Assembly (NCBI RefSeq): GCF_000987765.1
Contig: NZ_LAHP01000020.1
Span: 1-64,000, forward strand
Origin: Arsukibacterium sp. MJ3
GTDB lineage: Bacteria; Pseudomonadota; Gammaproteobacteria; Enterobacterales; Alteromonadaceae
Direction of reading: 5' to 3'
DNA length: 64,000 bases
Both the position numbers and the translations under genes were made by a program. Below, piece after piece: positions 54,263 through 62,547 of this stretch (positions are counted from its first letter, which is position 1; every line of letters begins with the position of its first letter). The notes beneath the pieces are model-generated. The model was not told the DNA's origin, made no database searches, and was given only the letters and a program-made list of their open reading frames with translations.

Positions 54263-54739
54263 ATGACTTCAGTTACCATTCTGGTCGATGTACAAAACAT
54301 CTACTACACCACCCGACAGGCGTATCAGCAAAACTTTGATTACAATGCGTTTTGGGCCGAAGTAACGGCTAATCGTAACGTTACCAAAGCTGTTGCTTAT
54401 GCTATTGAGCGTGGTGATGAAAAACAGCGGCAGTTTCAGAATATTTTGCGGGCTATTGGCTTTGAGGTAAAACTTAAGCCTTTTATTCAGCGTGCCGATG
54501 GCTCAGCCAAAGGTGATTGGGATGTGGGTATTACCTTGGACGCCATAGAATATGGCCAGCACAGCGATGTGTTGGTGCTCGCTTCGGGCGATGGTGATTT
54601 TGCCATACTGGCTGAGCGTCTAATCGACAAGTATCAGACCGAGGTTGAAGTATATGGTGTGCCAAGCCTGACAGCGCAGGGCCTGGTAAACGCCGCTAGT
54701 CGGTTTGTTGCTATAGGCCCACCGTTGCTGTTGAAGTAA
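54263..54739 (+). CDS. NYN domain protein, LabA/DUF88 family
   Basis: 158 residues of the PIN-like NYN nuclease fold. The three acidic sites are visible: ILVDVQNIYY at the N-terminus, GDWDVGITLDAIE in the middle and LASGDGDFAIL followed by VYGV. Relatives are predicted metal-dependent RNases. The protein is a lone LabA-type domain without the OST-HTH part. ATG after AGGAG. Confidence 0.9.
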   Translation: MTSVTILVDVQNIYYTTRQAYQQNFDYNAFWAEVTANRNVTKAVAYAIERGDEKQRQFQNILRAIGFEVKLKPFIQRADGSAKGDWDVGITLDAIEYGQHSDVLVLASGDGDFAILAERLIDKYQTEVEVYGVPSLTAQGLVNAASRFVAIGPPLLLK

Positions 54740-54761
54740 TACCCGTTAATGGTGTTACCAT

Positions 54762-54787
54762 AAAAAAGGCCTGCAGTTGCAGGCCTT
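54762..54787 (-). terminator. Terminator of the POT transporter gene
   Basis: AAGGCCTGCA and TGCAGGCCTT form a perfect stem; on the minus strand it is followed by TTTTTTA. It lies 8 bases after the POT gene stop. The plus strand lacks a T-run, so it serves mainly the minus-strand gene. Confidence 0.8.
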
Positions 54788-54794
54788 CTCAATG

Positions 54795-56351
54795 TTAATG
54801 CACACCGTGCATCCGTTTTTTCAGCCAGGGGCTGATAATCAACATAAATACCCCAATGCCTATGCCAACATACAATAAGAAGTTAAACAGCTCGGTGTAG
54901 CCTGCCAGAGCAGCGCTGACGTCAACTACTTCACCTCGTGGCGTGTCAATAGCGGCCAGTTTCGCCAGTTGGGTTGCTAACAGCTCAGAGTAGGCGGTGG
55001 CGAGGAACCATGCCCCCATCATTACCCCAACAACTTTGTGCACGGCCAGCTTGGTAACCGCTGATAAGCCAACCGGTGACAAACACAGTTCGCCCATGGT
55101 GTGTAGCATATAAGCCAACACCATCCAGCCTGCGCCTACTAATCCAGCTTCGTTCGGGAATTGTGCACCTAATACCAGCGCACCGAAGCCTAAACCAGCC
55201 TGCATAATACCCAAAGCAAATTTAACCGGAGTACTGGGTTCTAAGTTGCGTTTTGCCAGAAAAACCCATAACCAAGCAAAAAACGGTGCCAGGGTAATAA
55301 TAAATAACGGGTTTAAGGCGCCGTATTGGCCAGCGGTGGTTTCAAAACCAAACACGTTGCGGTCCATTACCCGGTCTGCGTATAAGGTCATCGATGAGGC
55401 TGATTGCTCGAACAACGCCCAAAACACCACCGTAGAGATAGTTAGTACGATTAACACCATCATCCGGTCACGTTCTACTTTGGTACATTGCGTTACCATA
55501 AACCAGATAATGCCAATTAATACCACTACTGACATGCCCAGTAGCGTGTTGTGTACTATGGGGTTGTATTGCACCAGCTGCCATATCACCAACAGTGCTG
55601 GTAGTGTTGCCAGATAAATGATCCATTCCCGGCTTAGACCAGCAAATATTTTTTGTTGTAATTTGGCAGGGTTAGCAGGTTCTGCTAAGCCATACAGATA
55701 TTTCTGGCCAGTTAAAAACACGATTAAACCCAGTACCATACCGATACCGGCTAAACCAAAGCCGTAACCCCAACCATAGCGTTCACCGATGAAAGTAACC
55801 AATAAGGTGGCAATAAAAGAGCCGGTGTTAATACCCATGTAAAAGATGGTAAAGCCAGAGTCGCGCCGTGCATCTTCTTTGCCATAGAGCTGACCAACAA
55901 TAGTAGAGATGTTCGGCTTTAAAAAGCCGACACCAGCAATGATCAGTGCCAGTGAGAAATAAAACACCTGAATGGCGCCGGTATCTTGCACTACCACGCC
56001 GTCCTGCACAAAGGCCTGAAACCCTTCATAGGCTAACCCTAAATGGCCCAGACAGAGCAAAATAGCGCCAAAGGTAACGGCTTTTCGCATGCCCAAATAA
56101 CGGTCGGCTAACATGCCACCGATAACCGGCATGGCGTAGACTAAACCAGCGTAACTGCCCAGCACATCCAGGCCGCCAGCATCGCTAAACAGGTGATACT
56201 TTGTTAAATATAATAACAGTAGATATTTCATACCGTAAAACGAAAAACGTTCCCACATCTCGGTAAGAAAGCACACATAGAGTCCGACCGGATGGCCGAA
56301 AAATTGCGGCTGATTGGCAGGTGGCGCCGCAGTAATACTTGAATCAGTCAT
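54795..56351 (-). CDS. POT/PTR2 family peptide transporter
   Basis: Proton-coupled di-/tripeptide importer with 12-14 membrane helices, about 518 residues. The family signature ExxERF is present as EMWERFSFYGM in helix 1, followed by GGMLADRYLGMRKAV and GFLKPNISTIVGQLY. ATG 56351 is chosen because GGGGA lies 9 bases upstream; the longer frame to 56387 adds a charged tail with no site. Monocistronic with its own terminator. Confidence 0.93.
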   Translation of the reverse strand: MTDSSITAAPPANQPQFFGHPVGLYVCFLTEMWERFSFYGMKYLLLLYLTKYHLFSDAGGLDVLGSYAGLVYAMPVIGGMLADRYLGMRKAVTFGAILLCLGHLGLAYEGFQAFVQDGVVVQDTGAIQVFYFSLALIIAGVGFLKPNISTIVGQLYGKEDARRDSGFTIFYMGINTGSFIATLLVTFIGERYGWGYGFGLAGIGMVLGLIVFLTGQKYLYGLAEPANPAKLQQKIFAGLSREWIIYLATLPALLVIWQLVQYNPIVHNTLLGMSVVVLIGIIWFMVTQCTKVERDRMMVLIVLTISTVVFWALFEQSASSMTLYADRVMDRNVFGFETTAGQYGALNPLFIITLAPFFAWLWVFLAKRNLEPSTPVKFALGIMQAGLGFGALVLGAQFPNEAGLVGAGWMVLAYMLHTMGELCLSPVGLSAVTKLAVHKVVGVMMGAWFLATAYSELLATQLAKLAAIDTPRGEVVDVSAALAGYTELFNFLLYVGIGIGVFMLIISPWLKKRMHGVH

Positions 56352-56554
56352 GGATTCCCCAGGTTTTTTTAGAATTATTCGCTTCACTCTTTAGGCAGAA
56401 GCTAAGCCGAGTATGCAACTGTTCGCCCATGTTGTCACCACCGCGGCTGACTCGATAAGATAAAAAGAACATATCAAACGATTTTTATGCGGTGTTACCA
56501 CAATTTGCTCTGCTTTAATTACGTTAACCTTAATCTCAGGTTATGAATTTAGCG

Positions 56555-57583
56555 CTAGAATCTCATTTGCAACACTAAGGTGTCGGCTACCTTATCTTGT
56601 ATTGCCTGCCGGTTTGGATCCCAGTAAATTTGTATAAAACCCAGCAAGCCGGTAGCAAAACCGGCGCTGTAACCGCCTTGTCTGCCAAAGGACTGCCACA
56701 GTGATAACGGTGTGTTGTTTAGCTGCACCACTTTTATACCCAACATGGCTTTACCAATAGTTTGACCATTATTCCAACTGATAAATAAGGTAAAGTAAGC
56801 CACTGCCCACCCATAACCTATACCAAGATCGGTTAAAATACCCTGCAGCCACTTCAGCACGCTGTGATCTGATTGCTGCAATGTTTGCCACCATGACACT
56901 TGTGCACTACTTTGCGTCGACACGTGAATCAATTGGTCTGTTGCTTGCTTTGCCGCGAGTTTACGATGCTGTTTAATATCACGCATCACTTTACTCAGCG
57001 CCGCTTGTTGTTCTGCTTCAGTTAATATCGACTCACTAAGCAATTCTGTAACCATTGCTTCTACATCAGCATCAGATAACATGCTGCCACGTAATTGTGT
57101 GATGATATTATCGAGTTGCTTATCGGCGCAAACCGCGTTGCAATCAGTATTAGTAAGGGCGATAGCGCTTGCAGCAACTAGTATACCGGCGGCAACTTTG
57201 TTTTCGTTATTGTCGTCTCCTTTGTCAGGTAATATCGGCAGTAGTATTAACAGCAGCGCTGCCACAGCGATAACCGTATTTCGTCGTTTTTGCTGTTGTT
57301 GAAGGTGACAACGAAATGCAAGATAGCAGGCGACAGGTAACACTAATAAAAAGCTGCCAGAGGCAAGCAGGGCAATAACTAATACATCAAGAATTATAGC
57401 CAAACCCCGGCGCCAGGGGCGTGCTAAATCTCTGCCAATTAAGGCATTAGCGACGGTAAAGTCATGCGGTGTTACTACCTGGCGCACCTGCTTATCAGTT
57501 AGCTGATTACCATTAAGGTCGATATATACCCCTGGGGATGCTTCTGTAATGCTAACATTATCGTCAAAATGGTGCAGGCTCAT
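56555..57583 (-). CDS. RDD family membrane protein
   Basis: 342 residues. The RDD domain is split: ARPWRRGLAIILDVLVIALLASG (about 53-78) carries the Arg and Asp-Asp-type start, and the end GQTIGKAMLGIKVVQLNNTPLSLWQSFGRQ (about 265-298) closes it. Between them is a long insert with membrane helices and a Cys-containing soluble helical part (about 125-240). RDD proteins transport ions or solutes in some bacteria; the role here is unknown. The large insert is unusual. Confidence 0.85.
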   Translation of the reverse strand: MSLHHFDDNVSITEASPGVYIDLNGNQLTDKQVRQVVTPHDFTVANALIGRDLARPWRRGLAIILDVLVIALLASGSFLLVLPVACYLAFRCHLQQQQKRRNTVIAVAALLLILLPILPDKGDDNNENKVAAGILVAASAIALTNTDCNAVCADKQLDNIITQLRGSMLSDADVEAMVTELLSESILTEAEQQAALSKVMRDIKQHRKLAAKQATDQLIHVSTQSSAQVSWWQTLQQSDHSVLKWLQGILTDLGIGYGWAVAYFTLFISWNNGQTIGKAMLGIKVVQLNNTPLSLWQSFGRQGGYSAGFATGLLGFIQIYWDPNRQAIQDKVADTLVLQMRF

Positions 57584-57723
57584 GCCGGTTTACTCAAACT
57601 AATGAAATTAAAATTACTGCAAACAAGCTTAACAGTCATTGCTACACTGTGCTTAAAAGAGCCTAAGGCGCAGCGTTTTAATGCCAGCCTGGCAAGAATT
57701 ACTAAAAATAATAAGGAAAAGTG

Positions 57724-58653
57724 ATGATAGCACGTAGCCTTATGGCGAAATTGCTTGAACCCTCCTCAGAGCACGATAAACGCTATCTATGGGTAGACAT
57801 TTTATTAATTGTGCTGATTGGTCTGAACATTATTGCGCTGATATTACAATCAATAGAACCCATTGAGCAACTGTACTATTGGCATTTTTTCTATTTTGAA
57901 TTGTTCTCTATTGCTATTTTCACTGTGGAGTATATTGCCAGAATTTGGAGCTGCGTGGATACTTTGCCATACCAACAGCAAACCGACAGCAACTTGCAAA
58001 AGCGCTTACGTTATATCCGCTCGCCATTAGCCGTTATTGATTTACTGGCTATTTTGCCGTTTTACCTTGGCTTTTTTATCCAAACCGATCTTCGTTATTT
58101 ACGGGTGTTCCGTTTATTGCGGGTATTTAAACTCAGTCGCTACTCTCGTGCCATGCAATTACTGCTAAATGTGTTTAAAGAAGAACGTTACTCGTTATTT
58201 GCTGCTTTTTCGGTGCTGTTTATTATTATGCTGGTAGCCGCCTGCGCCATGTATACTTTGGAAAAAGACATTCAACCGGAAAACTTCAGTTCTATTCCAC
58301 AAGCAATGTGGTGGTCGCTGGTAACGTTAACGACGGTAGGCTATGGCGATGTTACGCCGATAACGGGCTTAGGACGGTTGTTTGGCGGGTTAATCACTAT
58401 TGTCGGTATTGGCATGGTAGCGCTACCAGCCGGTATTCTGGCCTCGGGTTTTTCCGAACAATTGTCTCGTCGGCGTCAGTTTTACCAGCTGGCGTTGGAC
58501 CAGGCATTTCAAGATGGCAAGTTTGACGTTGCAGCCGAACCGTTGCTACAACGGCTTCGCGCTGAACTAGGCGTTAGCCACACCGAGGCAGCGATATTGC
58601 GCGAACTAATGGAAAAACGCCATCAGGCGTTGCAGTTTCATGTTAAAAAGTAG
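57724..58653 (+). CDS. Voltage-gated-type potassium channel (ion transporter)
   Basis: About 309 residues with six membrane helices. S4 contains regularly spaced Arg/Lys (RYLRVFRLLRVFKLSRYSR, about 123-141). The pore has the K+ selectivity filter TTVGYGDVTP (about 203-212), followed by S6 GIGMVALPAGILASGF. A C-terminal soluble tail of about 65 residues follows. Family: Kv-like bacterial channels. ATG 57724 is preferred; GTG 57721 is directly before it and GGAAAA precedes both. Confidence 0.92.
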   Translation: MIARSLMAKLLEPSSEHDKRYLWVDILLIVLIGLNIIALILQSIEPIEQLYYWHFFYFELFSIAIFTVEYIARIWSCVDTLPYQQQTDSNLQKRLRYIRSPLAVIDLLAILPFYLGFFIQTDLRYLRVFRLLRVFKLSRYSRAMQLLLNVFKEERYSLFAAFSVLFIIMLVAACAMYTLEKDIQPENFSSIPQAMWWSLVTLTTVGYGDVTPITGLGRLFGGLITIVGIGMVALPAGILASGFSEQLSRRRQFYQLALDQAFQDGKFDVAAEPLLQRLRAELGVSHTEAAILRELMEKRHQALQFHVKK

Positions 58654-58718
58654 CGCATAGTGACAGTGACGTTGCTCGCAGGTTTTGTCAGTAAATGAAT
58701 AACCTTGTTCGCTTGTAA

Positions 58719-59017
58719 ATCGACATCGACGATCTGGTGCAAGAAACGTTTGTTAAAGCTTTTCTGAATATTCAGCACTTTCAGCAGCTGACTTCGCTAT
58801 GCTGGTGCATACTGACAATACTGCGGCGCATCTTGATGCCGAGAAACTGATTGCGACGTTAACAACTATTCAACAGCAAGTTTTTGTATATACTGAATTT
58901 TATGGTTATTCGCAAACTGAAATTGCTGACAAGTTACACATTCCGCTTGGGAGTGTAAAAAACCTATATGATGCCGGCGCGCTATTGGTTATCGTAGTGG
59001 TTATTCTAAGTGATTAA
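58719..59017 (+). pseudogene. Decayed ECF sigma factor (regions 2 and 4 in different frames)
   Basis: From 58719 one frame gives DIDDLVQETFVKAFLNIQHF, which matches sigma region 2.2-2.3 and is preceded by an in-frame TAA. From 58799 another frame gives region 4: QQQVFVYTEFYGYSQTEIA followed by DKLHIPLGSVKN, then diverges into a hydrophobic ending. The linker and much of regions 2.1 and 2.4 are missing. The distance (80 bases) is not a multiple of three, so both a deletion and a frame change separate the parts. No functional sigma factor can be made. No anti-sigma gene is next to it. Confidence 0.8.
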
Positions 59018-59131
59018 CTTGCACTAATTTAGTTGATGGTTAGCCACGTTATTACCATTTGTGCTGCCGCTAATAACCGAGAGTATATTGCTTAAATAAT
59101 TGGCTGCTTAAGCCTGCCGTGAGGATAAACG

Positions 59132-60055
59132 ATGCTTGCCAGATTGGTGTTTCTTAGCCTGCTATTATTGGGCAGTTACCTGCTACTGTCGGCATTTGCC
59201 GGCGTAAAGCGGCCTTTGCCGCAAGTACTGCAGCATCAGGCAGAGCAGACGCTGCAGCAGCAGTTATGTCAAATACCGGTACTGTGGCGCATTGGCCAGC
59301 TTGACCCCGCTTTTGCCTTAAGTGCAGAGCAAGCCGAACAGGCCGCCCATAATGCCGCGGCGCAGTGGAACAGCGCATTTGAGCAAGAGTTGTTTCGTTA
59401 CGACAGCGTAAATGGTTTTCCAATTAATTTTCGCTATGATGAGCGCCAGCAGACTATGCTGCAGCAAGCACTACTGCAGCGCAATTTGCAACGTTACGAC
59501 AGTAACATCGATCAGCGGACTGCGTTATTGCAACAGCAAAGCGAGCAATTACAGCAGCGCCAGCGCGAGTTTGAGCAGCAAAACCAGCAGTTTGCTGCTG
59601 ATATTAACGCCTTTAAGCTGCTGGCTGCCAACACCCAGCGTAACGTGGCCGCGTTGCAACAACAACAACAACAACAACAGCAGTTACAACAGCGTGAGCA
59701 ACAACTACAACAACAGGCTGAAGTGTTAAACGAACAGCAGGCTCAATTGCTGCGTGAAAACCAATATCTTAACGAAACAGTCATCGATCGCAACGCACTA
59801 TTGGCAGATCAGCAACCGCTACTGGCCGCAGAAGTCGGTTTAATGGAAATTAACAACGGTAAGCGTAGTATGACTATTTTTGCTTACAGCACTACTGAAG
59901 CATTGCAGCTAACCATAGCGCACGAATTTGGCCACGCACTGGGCCTCGGCCACACCGAAAGCCATACCTCGGTAATGCATTATGCTCTAACCCCACAGCA
60001 GCAAAACCTGACAGCAGACGATATTGCCGCCCTTAAGCAGCAGTGCGGGTTTTAG
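59132..60055 (+). CDS. Matrixin-like zinc metalloprotease with polyglutamine coiled coil
   Basis: 307 residues. An N-terminal membrane anchor (about 3-24), an N-terminal part of the matrixin fold with NAAAQWNSAF, a Gln-rich coiled coil (about 115-210, with an uninterrupted run of eight Gln near residue 175), then the catalytic region with HEFGHALGLGH (about 264-274), the metzincin zinc site HExxHxxGxxH, and the Met-turn SVMHYAL (about 280). The coiled coil interrupts the protease domain before its zinc helix. It should act outside the inner membrane. Substrate unknown. Confidence 0.85.
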   Translation: MLARLVFLSLLLLGSYLLLSAFAGVKRPLPQVLQHQAEQTLQQQLCQIPVLWRIGQLDPAFALSAEQAEQAAHNAAAQWNSAFEQELFRYDSVNGFPINFRYDERQQTMLQQALLQRNLQRYDSNIDQRTALLQQQSEQLQQRQREFEQQNQQFAADINAFKLLAANTQRNVAALQQQQQQQQQLQQREQQLQQQAEVLNEQQAQLLRENQYLNETVIDRNALLADQQPLLAAEVGLMEINNGKRSMTIFAYSTTEALQLTIAHEFGHALGLGHTESHTSVMHYALTPQQQNLTADDIAALKQQCGF

Positions 60056-60185
60056 TGTCTGAATGATAGAAACTGTAAGGCAGGATTTAGACTGATATAG
60101 CTTGTAGTGACAAACCGCCACCATTCGCCTTTCCAAATCACTCCTTGTATAATATTAAGCTTTACTCCCCTCAGGCGCTTTATAT

Positions 60186-62441
60186 ATGAGCACAGCTTCA
60201 TCCGTTAATCTTCGCAAGTCTGCCCCTGTTGCGCGGATGGCGCCTGAGCGCGATTTATTCTCCTACCCAAAATACTGGGCCGAGTGCTATGGCACGGCGC
60301 CGTTTTTACCAATGTCGCGTGCTGAAATGGACGTGCTTGGTTGGGACAGTTGCGATGTTATTTTGGTAGTAGGTGATGCCTATGTTGACCACCCCAGCTT
60401 TGGCATGGCGGTGGTTGGGCGCATGCTAGAAGCACAAGGTTATCGGGTAGGGCTTATTTGCCAGCCCGACTGGCACAGTAAAAGCGACTTTATGGCGCTG
60501 GGCAAGCCAAACCTGTTTTATGGCGTGTCGGCCGGCAATATGGACTCGATGATTAACCGCTATACTGCCGATAAAAAACTACGACACGATGATGCGTACA
60601 CTGCCGGCGATATTGGTGGCAAAAGACCTGATCGTGCGGTTATCGTCTACACCCAGCGCTGTAAAGAAGCCTACAGTGATGTGCCGGTAATTATTGGCGG
60701 CATTGAAGCCAGCTTACGGCGCATTGCCCATTACGATTATTGGTCTGAAAAAGTACGCCGCTCGGTTATTTTCGACGCTAAGGCCGATATTCTTATTTAC
60801 GGTAACGCTGAGCGGCCGTTAATCGAAGTGGCATACCAGCTGGCTTCTGGTATACCGGTGACGGATATTCAGGATGTGCGTGGCACAGCGGTTATTCGAA
60901 AAGAGCCCTTGCCAGGCTGGCGCGGAGTAGACTCCACCGCCATTGATAAAATAGGCCAGATTGATCCGATAGGTAACCCTTATGGCGCCGATGATGTTGG
61001 GTGCAGTAGTTACTCTGAATTTGCCAAAGCCGGTATTGATTTATCTACACCGGCTGAGATAAAAGCCAAACCGATACTGGTGCAAGCACCACGGCAAAAA
61101 CCGTGGGAGAAAACCTACGTTAAACTACCAGCGTTTGAGCAGGTTAGCGTAAATAAGCCACTGTATGCCCACGCCTCACGTATTTTACATCAGGAAACCA
61201 ATCCAGGTTGTGCCCGGGCTATTATGCAGCGCCATGGCGACCGGCATATCTGGGTAAACCCGGCGGCCTTTCCACTTAGCACCGAAGAAATGGACTTAGT
61301 ATTTGGCCTGCCGTATCAGCGGGTGCCGCATCCGGTTTATGGCAAAGCGAAAATTCCGGCCTACGAGATGATTAAAACGTCGGTAAATATTATGCGCGGG
61401 TGCTTTGGCGGCTGTTCATTTTGTTCAATTACCGAACATGAAGGGCGGATTATTCAAAGCCGCTCGAAAGCGTCGATAATGCAAGAAATTAAAGATATAC
61501 GCGATAAAGTGCCTGGCTTTACCGGCGTAATATCTGATTTAGGTGGCCCTACGGCCAATATGTATCGCTTAAATTGTAAAAACCCTAAAGCTGAACAAAC
61601 CTGCCGCCGCCCCAGCTGCGTGTATCCGACCATTTGCGAGCATATGGATACCGACCAAAGCCCGACGGTAGCGTTATACCGTGAAGCACGTGCTATACCG
61701 GGTATTAAAAAAGTGCTTATTGCCTCTGGCGTGCGTTACGATTTGGCGGTTGAAGACCCCAATTATGTGCGTGAGCTGGTGCAGCACCATGTGGGTGGTT
61801 ATTTAAAAATAGCACCGGAGCATACCGAAAGTGGGCCTTTATCGAAAATGATGAAGCCGGGTATGGGCGCCTATGATAAATTTAAAGAAATGTTTGACCG
61901 CTTTAGTAAAGAGGCCGGTAAAGAGCAGTTTTTAATTCCGTATTTTATTGCCGCTCACCCAGGCACCACCGACATGGACATGGTAAACCTGGCGTTGTGG
62001 TTAAAAGAGCGCGATTTTAAATTAGACCAGGTACAGAATTTTTACCCGAGCCCGATGGCCAATGCTACCACTATTTATCACACTGAAATGAACTCGCTGA
62101 AAAACATTAATAAAGCGAATGCAGAAGTGGTGCCGGTACCAAAAGGCGAGCGGCAGCGCCGCTTACACAAGGCTATATTGCGTTACCATGATCCGAAAGG
62201 CTGGTCGCAGATCCGCGAAGCACTGCTTAAAATGGGTCTGAGTCATTTAATTGGCCGCAGCAAAGGGTGTTTAGTGCCGGAAGAAAGTAAAGACGAGCAA
62301 TTTAAAAAACCGGCTAAAGGCGGTAAACCAGCTTTAAGCCGCCACACGGGTTTAAACCCGGCGGCCAAAGCGGTAGCAAAAACGGCTAACAAACCGTTTG
62401 CTGCTAAAGGCGCAAATAAAGCGGGTAAATCCTCAAGCTGA
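60186..62441 (+). CDS. ygiQ: YgiQ family radical SAM protein
   Basis: 751 residues. N-terminal B12-binding-like domain (about 50-230, with [19 protein letters not shown]), then the radical SAM core with CFGGCSFC (about 404-411), the three Cys that hold the 4Fe-4S cluster, then SPMANATT and the family C-terminus. The tail (about 690-751) is Lys/Ala-rich low complexity. The reaction is unknown for the family. The start is set at the ATG in 60186; the next in-frame ATG is residue 18. Confidence 0.93.
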   Translation: MSTASSVNLRKSAPVARMAPERDLFSYPKYWAECYGTAPFLPMSRAEMDVLGWDSCDVILVVGDAYVDHPSFGMAVVGRMLEAQGYRVGLICQPDWHSKSDFMALGKPNLFYGVSAGNMDSMINRYTADKKLRHDDAYTAGDIGGKRPDRAVIVYTQRCKEAYSDVPVIIGGIEASLRRIAHYDYWSEKVRRSVIFDAKADILIYGNAERPLIEVAYQLASGIPVTDIQDVRGTAVIRKEPLPGWRGVDSTAIDKIGQIDPIGNPYGADDVGCSSYSEFAKAGIDLSTPAEIKAKPILVQAPRQKPWEKTYVKLPAFEQVSVNKPLYAHASRILHQETNPGCARAIMQRHGDRHIWVNPAAFPLSTEEMDLVFGLPYQRVPHPVYGKAKIPAYEMIKTSVNIMRGCFGGCSFCSITEHEGRIIQSRSKASIMQEIKDIRDKVPGFTGVISDLGGPTANMYRLNCKNPKAEQTCRRPSCVYPTICEHMDTDQSPTVALYREARAIPGIKKVLIASGVRYDLAVEDPNYVRELVQHHVGGYLKIAPEHTESGPLSKMMKPGMGAYDKFKEMFDRFSKEAGKEQFLIPYFIAAHPGTTDMDMVNLALWLKERDFKLDQVQNFYPSPMANATTIYHTEMNSLKNINKANAEVVPVPKGERQRRLHKAILRYHDPKGWSQIREALLKMGLSHLIGRSKGCLVPEESKDEQFKKPAKGGKPALSRHTGLNPAAKAVAKTANKPFAAKGANKAGKSSS

Positions 62442-62547
62442 AAACTGCTATATACTCAAGTAACTTAAAGGTGCGGGTATAGTTCATCAATGATTAATAC
62501 TGGCCGGGTAAACTTGGCCAAGCACCTCGCTTTAACAAGGATTGGTT

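Noticed and set aside
59412-59729. 105-codon ORF with Asn/Ser runs
   Set aside because: It is the CAA/CAG repeat of the metalloprotease read in another frame.
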